Positions 1 through 8,084 are shown, counted from the first letter of the stretch. The stretch: 64,000 nt of DNA from an uncultured Pelagibacteraceae bacterium (GCA_902582315.1 CACHRP010000004.1:1-64000); one strand, 5' to 3'. Notes: generated by a model not told the origin, from the sequence alone. Program-made: numbers and translations.

Positions 1-172
1 GCTTAGATAAAATACCTGCTCCAACCTCGAAACAACTACCTTCTGCTACACTTGAGTCAATATGAAGTGAGTCTAATGATCCACATTCATCGTCATGAGC
101 ACATACATAAGCAGTTCCTAAATTACAGTTATCAGTTTTATCGGGTTGATAAATTGGAAAATAAACTTTGAT
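1..172 (-). pseudogene. Open-frame fragment of a cysteine-containing (pilin-like?) protein
   Basis: On the minus strand one frame stays open from a stop at 173-175 to the window edge (about 57 codons) with no ATG. It reads like a secreted, disulfide-bearing protein: four cysteines and acidic turns (for example TDNCNLGTAYVCAHDDECG). It overlaps the end of the prepilin peptidase fragment in another frame, so it looks like the C-terminal part of a different gene joined to a truncated pilD. A pilin or minor-pilin C-terminus is my guess from the neighbourhood only; I do not recognise the family. It could also be a misassembly junction. Confidence 0.35.
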
Positions 173-593
173 TTAAGAAAGGATCAAAAGATTTTATGAA
201 ACCTATTAACATTAATGGAAAAGTCAGTTCATTAGGAATTATAAAATGTTTTAAATCAATAAAGAAAATAATTACAAAAAAAACAGTCAAAATCAAAAGT
301 AAAAAGGTAGTAGTTGACAGACCATAAATAAAAAAAATCAAAGCAAAGATAGTTGCAGTAAATAACTCTACAATAAAATATTGTTGGCTTATTTTAAAAT
401 CGCAATTTCTACACTTAGCTTTTAGAAGAATAAATGAAAATAAAGGAATATTATCGTACCATTTTATAACTTTCTTACACCCTGGACAGCTTGAACGACC
501 TAGGACAATACCCTTATTTGCAGGAAGTCTATAGATACATACGTTTGAAAAACTACCAAAAAGACTGCCTAAAATAAAAAAAAAAAAGTAATA
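138..593 (-). pseudogene. pilD: Prepilin peptidase (type IV leader peptidase), truncated and frameshifted
   Basis: Family: membrane aspartic protease and N-methylase that cleaves prepilins at the G/F site. Translating 575 down to 138 on the minus strand gives the classic N-terminal part: SFSNVCIYRLP, two zinc-type CxxC pairs (SSCPGCKK and KCRNCDF), then a membrane segment and the first catalytic-Asp motif DLKHFIIPNELT. The ORF track shows only the last 67 codons. Two defects are visible. The frame stops at 138, before the second catalytic motif (GxGDxK), giving about 145 residues instead of the usual 230-290. The upstream end has no ATG: a TTG/GTG start at 595-600 is separated from the conserved frame by one base at a 12-T run (576-587). 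A working PilD would have to be encoded elsewhere. Confidence 0.75.
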
Positions 594-640
594 TCACCAA
601 TTATATTTTAAATTTTGAAGCAATATTCAAAATCCCGTCT

Positions 641-657
641 ATACAGTACTGTATAAT
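641..657 (+). promoter_or_regulatory. Perfect 14-bp palindrome overlapping a TATAAT box
   Basis: ATACAGTACTGTAT (641-654) is a perfect palindrome and overlaps TATAAT (652-657), about 90 bp before the GAF-PP2C gene. A -10 box inside a palindrome is the usual layout of a repressor operator. No good -35 box is visible at the right distance. The rest of the 601-744 gap shows nothing else that I recognise. Confidence 0.35.
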
Positions 658-744
658 TACAACTGCGTCCTGGATGTGAAGATAGAAACCTGGTGAATTA
701 ATTATAATTTCCATGCTTGTTAAAAATATCAAAAAAGCATTAGA

Positions 745-2046
745 ATGCCAAATATAAAAATGTTTTTTAAATCAAAAAAAACTGAGATAAAAAAAGAAGA
801 CTCAACTTTAAATCAAGATTTAGCCATTATTACGCAGATGAACCAAGAGTTTGCTACCTCTCTTGACTTAAACGACACTTTACAAACAGCATTAGAAGTA
901 ATTATTAAGAGATTAAATGCACAAGCTGCAAATATTTTTTTAATTGAAGATAAAAAGCAAGTTTTTCAATGCATAGCATCTAAGTATCAATCCTATCTTG
1001 AAGAATATGAGATACCTTTAACACAAGGTGTCATGGGTAAAGCTGTATTGCAAAAAAAATGTATCAGAGTTGGAGATGTAAGGAAAGATGTGAGAGAAAT
1101 TGCAGAATTTTATTTTGATTTAGACAACAAAACAAATTTTACAACATATTCTGTTTTATGTTCACCACTTATAGCAGCCAATGAATGTATTGGAGTAATA
1201 CATTGTCTTAATAAAAAAACAAATAATAAACTTTTTGAAGAAGGAGATAGAAAATTATTAGAAACTTTATCTGCACCTGCTGCTCTTGCAATAAGAAACG
1301 CAAAGATGGCCAAAGAACTTATAGATAAAAATAGAATGCAAAAAGAAATAGAGATTGTTGGGGAAATCCAAAAAACTTTATTATCTAAAAACAAAGATGA
1401 AAAATTTCCTATTGCAGGAATAAATATACCTGCAAAAGTTGTTTCAGGCGATTTTTATAATTTTGCAGAACTTGAAAAGGGCAAATATGGTTTTGGTGTA
1501 GCAGATGTTTCAGGAAAAGGAATAAAGTCATCTTTATTAATGTCCAAGGCATCAAGTTTATATAGATGCTTGAGCAAAACTATGTTTTCTGCATCAGAAC
1601 TTTTAGAATTATTAAATAAAGAAATTTGTGAGACTGCTGCAAGAGGAATGTTCGTTACAATGCTAGTTGGAATTTATGACAGTGTTAAAAAAGAATTACA
1701 TTTGTCCAATGCAGGACATGAACCTCCATTGATTTATTCAAAGGATGGAAAATTTTCGAACTTCACTGAAGCAGGACCACCATTAGGCATTATGCCAAAA
1801 ATTAAATACAAAGAAACAATTTTAAAATTTTCAGAAAGCTCAATGTATATTTTTACAGATGGTATTACAGAAATTAAAGATCCAAATGGAGAAATGCTAG
1901 GAGCTGAAGGATTTCAAAATTATATTACAAAATATCAAGACAAACCTAGTAACCAAAGATTAAAAATTATAGTTGAAGACATAGTCAAATCTGGAAAAAT
2001 TCAGAAAGATGATTTAACTATTGTTGTGATAGACTCCTTAACATGA
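745..2046 (+). CDS. GAF-domain PP2C phosphatase, SpoIIE/RsbU type
   Basis: Predicted cytoplasmic serine phosphatase of the partner-switching type; such enzymes dephosphorylate a STAS anti-sigma antagonist. Residues about 40-190 form a GAF sensor domain (LNDTLQTALEVIIKRL onward), a short helical linker follows, and residues about 215-430 are the phosphatase. Metal-binding motifs are intact: SGDFYN, ADVSGKG, TDGITE and KDDLT, plus SNAGHEPP. There is no membrane segment, so the input is probably an intracellular ligand or partner. A matching STAS protein and RsbW-like kinase lie at 12.6-13.3 kb, and a second phosphatase with a CHASE2 sensor at 17.6 kb. Its stop overlaps the next ATG (ATGA), so the two are probably co-translated. 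Confidence 0.88.
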   Translation: MPNIKMFFKSKKTEIKKEDSTLNQDLAIITQMNQEFATSLDLNDTLQTALEVIIKRLNAQAANIFLIEDKKQVFQCIASKYQSYLEEYEIPLTQGVMGKAVLQKKCIRVGDVRKDVREIAEFYFDLDNKTNFTTYSVLCSPLIAANECIGVIHCLNKKTNNKLFEEGDRKLLETLSAPAALAIRNAKMAKELIDKNRMQKEIEIVGEIQKTLLSKNKDEKFPIAGINIPAKVVSGDFYNFAELEKGKYGFGVADVSGKGIKSSLLMSKASSLYRCLSKTMFSASELLELLNKEICETAARGMFVTMLVGIYDSVKKELHLSNAGHEPPLIYSKDGKFSNFTEAGPPLGIMPKIKYKETILKFSESSMYIFTDGITEIKDPNGEMLGAEGFQNYITKYQDKPSNQRLKIIVEDIVKSGKIQKDDLTIVVIDSLT

Positions 2047-2336
2047 AAAGTCTAATGGTATTAATAGCTATAATTGTTTCGACACTTTTAGTTTGGTCTA
2101 CTTCAAATGTTTGCAAATACAATTATGCAATTGAGAAAAAAACAAACATAATGAATATCATTACAGAAGAAATAGACCCATCAATACCAAAAGCAAAAGT
2201 GTATTACTATAAAGAACTAAATTGTACCGACGTGAAACTCGAATGGGATATAAATAGGGTCATTAAAAACCTCGAAACAATAAGTGTAATCATATATCAA
2301 GCTTTAACTACCGATATAAGAGGCAAACCACTCTAA
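2043..2336 (+). CDS. Small membrane-anchored or secreted protein, unknown
   Basis: 97 residues, not recognised. A hydrophobic N-terminal helix (MKSLMVLIAIIVSTLLVW) looks like a signal peptide or anchor. The rest is polar with two further cysteines and would lie in the periplasm. The ATG overlaps the TGA of the phosphatase gene (ATGA), which supports translation and suggests a linked role. No domain is visible. Confidence 0.55.
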   Translation: MKSLMVLIAIIVSTLLVWSTSNVCKYNYAIEKKTNIMNIITEEIDPSIPKAKVYYYKELNCTDVKLEWDINRVIKNLETISVIIYQALTTDIRGKPL

Positions 2337-2341
2337 TTTAA

Positions 2342-2815
2342 TTGAATGCTCGCATTATAAGATATAAAATACCATTTATGAGCGAATTAAAAATATTAGA
2401 TAATAAATTAAATAAAGTGTTTTTAGATCCATCTATCATGGAAAATAGACAAATTAATTATATTTTTGTCTACCCAGGATTAAGATTTTTAAAATCTATA
2501 ATTTTAATGCACAAAAATAAAATCAAGACACTTAAAACCAATGGTAAAATTAAATATTTAATCCAAATAATTATTAATCAATTATTATTTATATTTAACC
2601 CAGGATACTCAATTTTAAAAAAATGTTTTGATCATGAAGTTATTAATCATGTATGTAATAAATTAAGCAGTATATTAAAAATATTTTTTAATTATTTAAT
2701 AAAAATTACATATTTCTTAGATAAAAACTTAAAAATAATTTTTGCAAACAAACCTATTAAAAAAAATAATTATTTAAATGAATATATTAAAAGAGGAATA
2801 AATAATAATGAGTAA
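2342..2815 (+). CDS. Hypothetical basic protein
   Basis: 157 residues, rich in Ile, Lys and Asn; I recognise no family. The ORF starts at TTG 2342, but an in-frame ATG at 2378 (MSELKIL) is an alternative. The middle carries two hydrophobic stretches (YLIQIIINQLLFIF and LKIFFNYLIKITYFL) that could be membrane-associated helices. It overlaps the start of the MFS gene by 8 bp, as expected for a real gene in a tight operon. The composition is more extreme than its neighbours, so it could be a decayed gene. Confidence 0.45.
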   Translation: MNARIIRYKIPFMSELKILDNKLNKVFLDPSIMENRQINYIFVYPGLRFLKSIILMHKNKIKTLKTNGKIKYLIQIIINQLLFIFNPGYSILKKCFDHEVINHVCNKLSSILKIFFNYLIKITYFLDKNLKIIFANKPIKKNNYLNEYIKRGINNNE

Positions 2816-4037
2816 ATTATTATATGCAATGTACGATTTAGCAAATTCTGCATACACTATGGTAATAGTTACATTTGTAACTTCTGCATATTTTGCAAAT
2901 CAAATAGTTGGTGATGCTCAATTAGGTGCAGCTTATTGGCAGTGGACTGCTGGACTATGTGGAATCTTAATTGCATTAACTGGTCCTTTGCTAGGTTTAG
3001 TTGCTGATAAAAAACCTAAGGGAAGAATAATATATTTAGAAAGATTTACTTTATTTTGTATTTTGACAACATGTTTATTTTGGTTTTCAAAACCAAACTC
3101 TAATTTTATATTATTTACTTTGTTAATCTTTTTTGTTTCAAATTATTTTTATGAGATAGCAACTATATTTTATAATTCACTTCTAAAAAATTGTTCGAAT
3201 AAAAAAAATATTGGTAAAACATCTGGACTTGGTTTTGCTCTTGGTTATTTAGGAAGTGTTCCAATAATATTTATATGTTTATATTTATTTATATTACCAG
3301 AAAAAACTTTATTTAAATTAGATAAAAACAATTTTGAACATATTAGATTTATACCCTTTATTGTTGCACTTTGGTTTTTAATATTTTCATTTCCAATGAT
3401 TTATTATTTTAAAAATAAAATAAAGTATGCAACTAATTATAAAGAAAGATCATCATTAAAAAAAATATTTGAAATAGTTTGGAAAAATAAATTTACTTCA
3501 ACAGGAAAGTTTCTATTAGCAAGAATGATTTATTCTGATGCTTTGATTGTTTTAATTGCTGGAGGTGGTGTGTACGCATCAGGAGTTTTTGGGTTTAGTC
3601 CTTCTGAACTTTTAAAACTTGCAATCTATAGTAACGTAGTTGCATTCGTTGGTGTTTTGATAGGAGGATATTTAAATGATTTGTTTTCATCTAAGAATAT
3701 TATTTTAATTTGTATTTTATTTTTAATTGTAGCTGTAATCTATGGTTCTTTAATAGCACAAACAAAAAATCAATTTTTTTATAATGTAATGTTTATTTCT
3801 TTTTTTATTGGGTCTATACAAAGCGCAAGCAGAGTTCTTATGACGAAATTTTTAAATACAAATAATTTAGGAAAAGGTTTTGGTTTGTTTAGTTTTTCTG
3901 GAAGAGTAACCGCATTTGCTGGACCATTACTGGTTGGAACCGTAACTTACCTTTATTCTCAAAGGATTGGTTTATTTTCTGTATCTTTTTTATTTTTATT
4001 AGGATTTATTTTGATGATGAGTGTAAAAAATTTATAA
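2808..4037 (+). CDS. MFS transporter, UMF1 / Atg22-like family
   Basis: 409 residues with about 12 predicted membrane helices. The N-terminus YDLANSAYTMVIVTFV matches the hallmark D-ANSAY signature of the UMF1/Atg22 branch of the major facilitator superfamily. The cytoplasmic loop after helix 2 has the usual GLVADKKPKGR form. Substrates of bacterial members are mostly unknown; small amino-acid-like compounds are possible by analogy with yeast Atg22. It overlaps the preceding ORF by 8 bp and is the last gene before the long repeat-bearing spacer. Confidence 0.8.
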   Translation: MSKLLYAMYDLANSAYTMVIVTFVTSAYFANQIVGDAQLGAAYWQWTAGLCGILIALTGPLLGLVADKKPKGRIIYLERFTLFCILTTCLFWFSKPNSNFILFTLLIFFVSNYFYEIATIFYNSLLKNCSNKKNIGKTSGLGFALGYLGSVPIIFICLYLFILPEKTLFKLDKNNFEHIRFIPFIVALWFLIFSFPMIYYFKNKIKYATNYKERSSLKKIFEIVWKNKFTSTGKFLLARMIYSDALIVLIAGGGVYASGVFGFSPSELLKLAIYSNVVAFVGVLIGGYLNDLFSSKNIILICILFLIVAVIYGSLIAQTKNQFFYNVMFISFFIGSIQSASRVLMTKFLNTNNLGKGFGLFSFSGRVTAFAGPLLVGTVTYLYSQRIGLFSVSFLFLLGFILMMSVKNL

Positions 4038-4294
4038 AGTGTTTAATTTTACAATTATTAATTGAAAAATTAATAAAAAGTTACAAAACTAGAAAAAAAT
4101 TCTATTTATTTTTAAAATTGAGGGTTGTATTGTTATAAATAATATTTGGCCACGGGTATATTTAATTTCAAAATCTTAAAAATTAATCTCTCTAACACAA
4201 AAAAAATTACTCTAACACAAATTTACAACTTTAAAAATAAAATTTAAAAAATGTTGATTTTATTGACTTTTCTAATTTTTAAAAAAAAATAATA

Positions 4295-4333
4295 ACTCTA
4301 ACACAAAATTGATTCGTTGAATTGTGTTAGAGT
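4295..4333. other. Perfect 12-bp inverted repeat at the centre of the array
   Basis: ACTCTAACACAA (4295-4306) and TTGTGTTAGAGT (4322-4333) are perfect inverse complements around a 15-base loop. The inner copies of the array form this hairpin. It has no following T-run, so it is not a standard terminator on the + strand. Confidence 0.75.
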
Positions 4334-4380
4334 ATATTAAAATTAGTAAGATTTTTTTTTTTAGTAAAATTTTAGTATTT

Positions 4381-4410
4381 AAAAAAAACCATATTTTATG
4401 CGGTTTTTTT
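4381..4410 (+). terminator. Weak terminator-like hairpin
   Basis: An A-run followed by CC, a short AT loop, then GG and a T-run (AAAAAACC ... GGTTTTTTT). The core GC stem is short, so strength is doubtful. It may end transcription from the MFS side and insulate the pilus operon; it lies about 350 bp past the MFS stop. Confidence 0.4.
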
Positions 4411-4421
4411 ATGTTACAACC

Positions 4422-4427
4422 TATAAT
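4422..4427 (+). promoter_or_regulatory. Possible -10 box for the pilus operon
   Basis: TATAATG sits about 95 bp before the first pilus-gene start, with no convincing -35 at 16-18 bp. If used, the three downstream TTGTGTTAGA(G/C) copies would lie in the 5' leader of the mRNA. Confidence 0.3.
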
Positions 4428-4521
4428 GGACACCATAATGATAAAATTGTGTTAGACTTTTTTTTAATTTGTGTTAGAGTTATTTCAAATTGTGTTAGAG
4501 AAAAAAATTATTTTGTAAAAT

Positions 4522-4881
4522 ATGGATGACAAAGAAAAAGAAAAGTTCGGTGTCATAGTAGATAAGAACAAACAATCTGAAGGTGAAAAACCTAAAGATG
4601 ATGACATCAGTACTAAAAATGATGATGAACAACAAAAAGTTGTAATTAATGAGGATACTGCTCCTCAAGACCAACCTAAAGTTGATAATAATGTGCAAAA
4701 TGATCAGGACACAACCTCTAGTGACTTTACTTCAACTCCTTCGATTAGTCAGACGGTTGAAAAAATAGATGAAACTCAAACAGAGGCACAAAAAATGAAA
4801 ATATTGAGCAAAATCTTGATCAGGAAAAAAAAGAACATCAGGTTATACATAAAAAAGATGGAAGACTTCATATCTACGTAA
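4522..4881 (+). CDS. N-terminal part of the PilM-like protein, separated by a frameshift
   Basis: The first 90 or so residues are acidic and disordered (rich in D, E, K, Q and T). After EAQK at 4790-4795 (six A) this frame gives a lysine-rich tail and stops. The -1 frame, open from about 4770, carries sensible coding sequence: GRLHIYVRQDKYKGELKSK, then NWVGRLYIDGKQK and LEEAIPILEKWFDD, leading straight into the 649-residue ORF. One extra A in the run would join them into one protein of about 815 residues. I therefore read this as the 5' end of the PilM-PilN gene, broken by a one-base indel, slippage or a sequence error. No strong Shine-Dalgarno precedes ATG 4522. Confidence 0.6.
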   Translation: MDDKEKEKFGVIVDKNKQSEGEKPKDDDISTKNDDEQQKVVINEDTAPQDQPKVDNNVQNDQDTTSSDFTSTPSISQTVEKIDETQTEAQKMKILSKILIRKKKNIRLYIKKMEDFIST

Positions 4882-5021
4882 GACAAGACAAATATAAAGG
4901 AGAATTAAAATCAAAAAATTGGGTTGGAAGATTATATATAGATGGAAAACAAAAAATTTCATCATCTGGTACTCCAAACTTAGAAGAGGCAATACCTATT
5001 CTTGAAAAATGGTTTGATGAT

Positions 5022-6971
5022 GTGCACGCACAAAAAGAAAAAGAAAAACAAAACTTGCAACAACCAACTGCAACTGAGCAAGTAGAGAAAATTGAAACAC
5101 CTTCAGAAAATACAATTGCACCAACACAAGAACCGACAGTGCAAAAAACAGAGGAAGTTAAAACAACACCAGAAATTATTAAACCAGCAACTGAAACTAC
5201 TGCACCCATTTCTGAAAATGTGAATAGCGATGATACAGAAAATGCAAAACCTAAAAATATTTTTGAAAAACTAAAAAATATAAAAATAAAAACGCCATCA
5301 TTTGGAAAAAAAGATGGTGCAAAATTAAATTTCAAACCTGGAGCAGGCAAAGTAAAAGAAAAATTTAATAATTTTTTAAAATCAAAACTTGGAAAAAAAA
5401 CAGTTCAAGGAGAAGAAATTGTTGGCGTTGAACTTACCACAAAAGAAATAAGACTTTCGCAAATTTCATCCAACAAAGCTAATCAATGGGTTTTAGACAG
5501 ATTTTATGTTCATCCAATTGATTTACCTGATGATGCATCGATAATTGATAATGCAACAAAGATGAGTGAAGAATTAAATATTGCATTACAAAAATCAAAA
5601 ATCACAACTCCTAACGCTGCAATTGCAATACCGGTAACAAATGCAATTATAAGAGTAGTCACAGCACCATTGATGACAGATGAAGAATTAAAAAAAGCAA
5701 TAGATACAAGTTCTTTATGGGAAAATTTAGTTCAGCTTACAGATAATCTTGATGATTATTCCATATTTCATCAGGTAATTAATAGAAGTCCAAAAGACAA
5801 TACAATGGATATTTTATTTGTTGCATCAAAACTATCTGATATAAATAATTATACTTCTATAATTAAAAATAGTGGATTAAATCCAGTCATCATAGACGTA
5901 AAATGTTTTGCATTAAAGTCAGCAGTTGACCAAATAAATCAAATATCAAACAAAACAGAAGATGTAAATTTTACAGTATTATTAGAATTTGGTTTAGACG
6001 AAAATTATGTGATGATTTTATATAATAATAACCCAATAATTACAGACATTTTTTTACGAGGCCAAGATAGAAAAATTCTTAAAGAATCTAAAGATCAAGA
6101 AGAAAAAGATGCTCTAGTCAGAAGATTTATGACTCAAGTGAAACAAGCTGTACAAGATTTTGAAACAAAATATGAAAAGAGAGTTAGAAATATAAAAGTA
6201 GTCTCAAATCTAACAAATGTTGAGGATTACTTATCAAGTTTTAGAAAAAGTTTGGTTAACACAGGATTTAACTTATTTGACCCTTTCGATGGTTTAAAAA
6301 TTCCACAACAATTAAACGAAAAAATAAGTTTAGATAACAGATCATATTTTTCAACCGTTGTAGGACTTGCTTTTAGAAAATTAGATGTATTTGGTTATTA
6401 CAAATTCGTTACTGCAGTTAAAAATATAAATCTTCTCCCAAATAGAGAGGGAATGATTAAGCAAAAGAAAATGAAAGCATTTTCAAATTTTGCTTACAAA
6501 GGTGTTGTAGGCGCTGTTGCTGGTATATATCTAATTTTATTTGGTTTAGCATTCTTTAATATATTCAAATACAACAATGAACTTAAAGTATACGATGCAG
6601 TTATCAAGGAACATTCAGTAAAACAAAAACAATTACAAGCTTTACAAAAAGAACTTAAATTAATGACAACTACTTTAAAATTAAGTACTAGTCTAAAATC
6701 AAATAAAGAACTTAGTTATAGAGTCTTAGCTCAAATAGCTTCAAGTGTGCCTAATAGAGTTAAATTTAATTCAGTAGAATACGATGGCAAAACCAATGTT
6801 ACTTTAACTGGAGTTGCCGCAGGTGATAATGATATTCTTCAATTGATAAGAAATTTAGAAAATAAAAGATTAATAAATCAAGCTTCATTGTCCTCAATGA
6901 AATTACCTAAGTCAAGAGCAGGAGATCAGGCAATGAAAGGATTTAGAATATTTGTGAAAGTTAAAGGATAA
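5022..6971 (+). CDS. pilM: PilM-PilN fusion, type IV pilus inner-membrane assembly
   Basis: Couples the cytoplasmic PilM ring to PilN/PilO in the pilus alignment complex. A disordered, Pro/Thr/Glu-rich leader of about 130 residues is followed by an actin-like PilM domain (VGVELTTKEIRLSQIS, about 140-430). Near residue 475 comes INLLP, the short motif that in separate PilN proteins binds PilM, then a single membrane helix (GVVGAVAGIYLILFGLAFF) and a PilN periplasmic coiled-coil/ferredoxin-like domain. In most bacteria pilM and pilN are separate genes, so this is a fusion. The track start GTG 5022 is not natural: the frame is open further upstream and connects to 4522 by a one-base shift. pilO starts 2 bp after the stop. 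Confidence 0.8.
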   Translation: MHAQKEKEKQNLQQPTATEQVEKIETPSENTIAPTQEPTVQKTEEVKTTPEIIKPATETTAPISENVNSDDTENAKPKNIFEKLKNIKIKTPSFGKKDGAKLNFKPGAGKVKEKFNNFLKSKLGKKTVQGEEIVGVELTTKEIRLSQISSNKANQWVLDRFYVHPIDLPDDASIIDNATKMSEELNIALQKSKITTPNAAIAIPVTNAIIRVVTAPLMTDEELKKAIDTSSLWENLVQLTDNLDDYSIFHQVINRSPKDNTMDILFVASKLSDINNYTSIIKNSGLNPVIIDVKCFALKSAVDQINQISNKTEDVNFTVLLEFGLDENYVMILYNNNPIITDIFLRGQDRKILKESKDQEEKDALVRRFMTQVKQAVQDFETKYEKRVRNIKVVSNLTNVEDYLSSFRKSLVNTGFNLFDPFDGLKIPQQLNEKISLDNRSYFSTVVGLAFRKLDVFGYYKFVTAVKNINLLPNREGMIKQKKMKAFSNFAYKGVVGAVAGIYLILFGLAFFNIFKYNNELKVYDAVIKEHSVKQKQLQALQKELKLMTTTLKLSTSLKSNKELSYRVLAQIASSVPNRVKFNSVEYDGKTNVTLTGVAAGDNDILQLIRNLENKRLINQASLSSMKLPKSRAGDQAMKGFRIFVKVKG

Positions 6972-6973
6972 TT

Positions 6974-7663
6974 ATGGATTTGAATGATTTAAAAAACTTA
7001 AATATGGATGACATTAAAGCAAAAGTTTTAGCTTTTGCTGACAAAAAAACACTTATTAAGATAGGAATAAGTGTTGGATCAATTATCGTCTTCTTAATTA
7101 TTTATTACGCAATTTTAAATCCTATTGTTGAAGCTAAAAAGACGAAAATTGATAATATGAATGCCAAAAAAGCAGAAACAGCTAAATTTGAGCAAGATGC
7201 AATAAAAGCAAAAGCTAAAATAAAAAAAATAAAACCTAAATATGAAAATTATTCGACTTTATTTCACTCAAGATCTGAAGTTGAAGGGTTGTACCAGGCA
7301 TTAAGTGAATTTGCTACTGTGAATGGATTGGTTATATCGGTCATTGAAAAAGGAAAACCAGTAGTAATTTCTAAATCCCAAGTTCTAGATAAGAAGAAAA
7401 AGAAAAAGAAAAAGAAGAAGAAGAAGAAAAATCAATCTCAAGAGCAAATCAAAAAAAGCATCGCCTATTATAAAATACCTGTAAAATTTACCATTAAAGG
7501 CAATTTTTTAGGGTATATTAAGTTTAAGAGGGCTCTTTCATTATCTAATAAAATGTTGAATTTTGACAATGAATCAATAAAAGTGATAAAAGGTGATTCA
7601 ACCGGAGCGATAAATGCTACTGGAACGTTAACTATAGTGGGGCTACCAGATGAATTTTTTTAA
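6974..7663 (+). CDS. pilO: PilO-like pilus assembly protein with polylysine insert
   Basis: 229 residues. The layout is that of PilO: short cytoplasmic N-terminus, one membrane helix (IGISVGSIIVFLIIYYAIL, about 33-51), a Lys/Ala-rich coiled coil, then a periplasmic domain (VEGLYQALSEFATVNGLVISVIEKG onward). PilO pairs with PilN. Odd feature: about 13 lysines in a row near residues 140-152, encoded by a mixed AAG/AAA run at about 7390-7431, between domain strands. Gene order after PilMN and before PilP supports the call, and it overlaps pilP by 14 bp. Confidence 0.78.
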   Translation: MDLNDLKNLNMDDIKAKVLAFADKKTLIKIGISVGSIIVFLIIYYAILNPIVEAKKTKIDNMNAKKAETAKFEQDAIKAKAKIKKIKPKYENYSTLFHSRSEVEGLYQALSEFATVNGLVISVIEKGKPVVISKSQVLDKKKKKKKKKKKKKNQSQEQIKKSIAYYKIPVKFTIKGNFLGYIKFKRALSLSNKMLNFDNESIKVIKGDSTGAINATGTLTIVGLPDEFF

Positions 7664-8084
7664 AAAATTAGTTATAGCATCCCTAGCACTAATTACATTC
7701 TACACGAATGCTATTTCTGACAATCATGACATAGTTAAAAATAATACCAATGCAGAGGAACCACTGCCTTTAAATGATCCTTTTGTTGGAGACTCATCTA
7801 TTTCAGGCGGAGTAACAATAATAACAGATGATAATATTACCTCAGAAAGAAAAAAAATCGACTTATATAACTTTAAACTTGTTGGAATAATAAAGTCCCA
7901 AGGTGCAAGTTTTGTTTCTCTTATAAATCAAGATGGTGAAAATATTAACATTGAAATGTTTGAAGAACTAAATGATGGGGTCAAATTAGTAGACCTAACA
8001 ACAAAGGAAGCAGTTTTTCAAACTGAGGACACATACTTAATAATGAATTTTAAGAATGAGATAAAGGAGAAAAGTGAATACTAA
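7650..8084 (+). CDS. pilP: PilP-like pilus assembly protein
   Basis: 144 residues. N-terminal signal sequence (FFKKLVIASLALITFYTNAIS), a disordered DPF-containing linker (PLPLNDPFVGD), then a small beta domain whose first strand IDLYNFKLVGIIKSQGASFVSL matches the PilP/GspC homology-region pattern (L-G-I-ax-v). PilP links PilN/PilO to the secretin. No lipobox cysteine is seen, unlike many PilP proteins. It overlaps pilO upstream and pilQ downstream (GTGAATACTAA). Confidence 0.72.
   Translation: MNFFKKLVIASLALITFYTNAISDNHDIVKNNTNAEEPLPLNDPFVGDSSISGGVTIITDDNITSERKKIDLYNFKLVGIIKSQGASFVSLINQDGENINIEMFEELNDGVKLVDLTTKEAVFQTEDTYLIMNFKNEIKEKSEY

Larger units (their letters stand above)
4190..4500. 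repeat. Array of seven 11-mers in two facing orientations (CTCTAACACAA / TTGTGTTAGAG)
   Basis: CTCTAACACAA occurs at 4190-4200, 4210-4220 and 4296-4306. Its reverse complement occurs at 4322-4332, 4447-4457 (last base changed), 4469-4479 and 4490-4500. Within the clusters the copies start 20, 22 and 21 bp apart, close to two helical turns, and the array is mirror-symmetric about 4314. The last copy ends 21 bp before the start codon of the pilus operon. This layout suits a protein that binds several sites on one DNA face, but no known consensus is recognised. The rest of the 4038-4521 spacer is AT-rich with one terminator-like hairpin and no gene. Confidence 0.8.

Noticed and set aside
641-654. 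LexA/SOS box
   Set aside because: The palindrome contains ACAG and CTGT but with the wrong order and spacing for the E. coli box, and alphaproteobacterial LexA boxes are GTTC direct repeats.
4190-4500. CRISPR array
   Set aside because: The repeats are only 11 bp, occur in both orientations, have irregular gaps (20 to 125 bp), and there are no cas genes.
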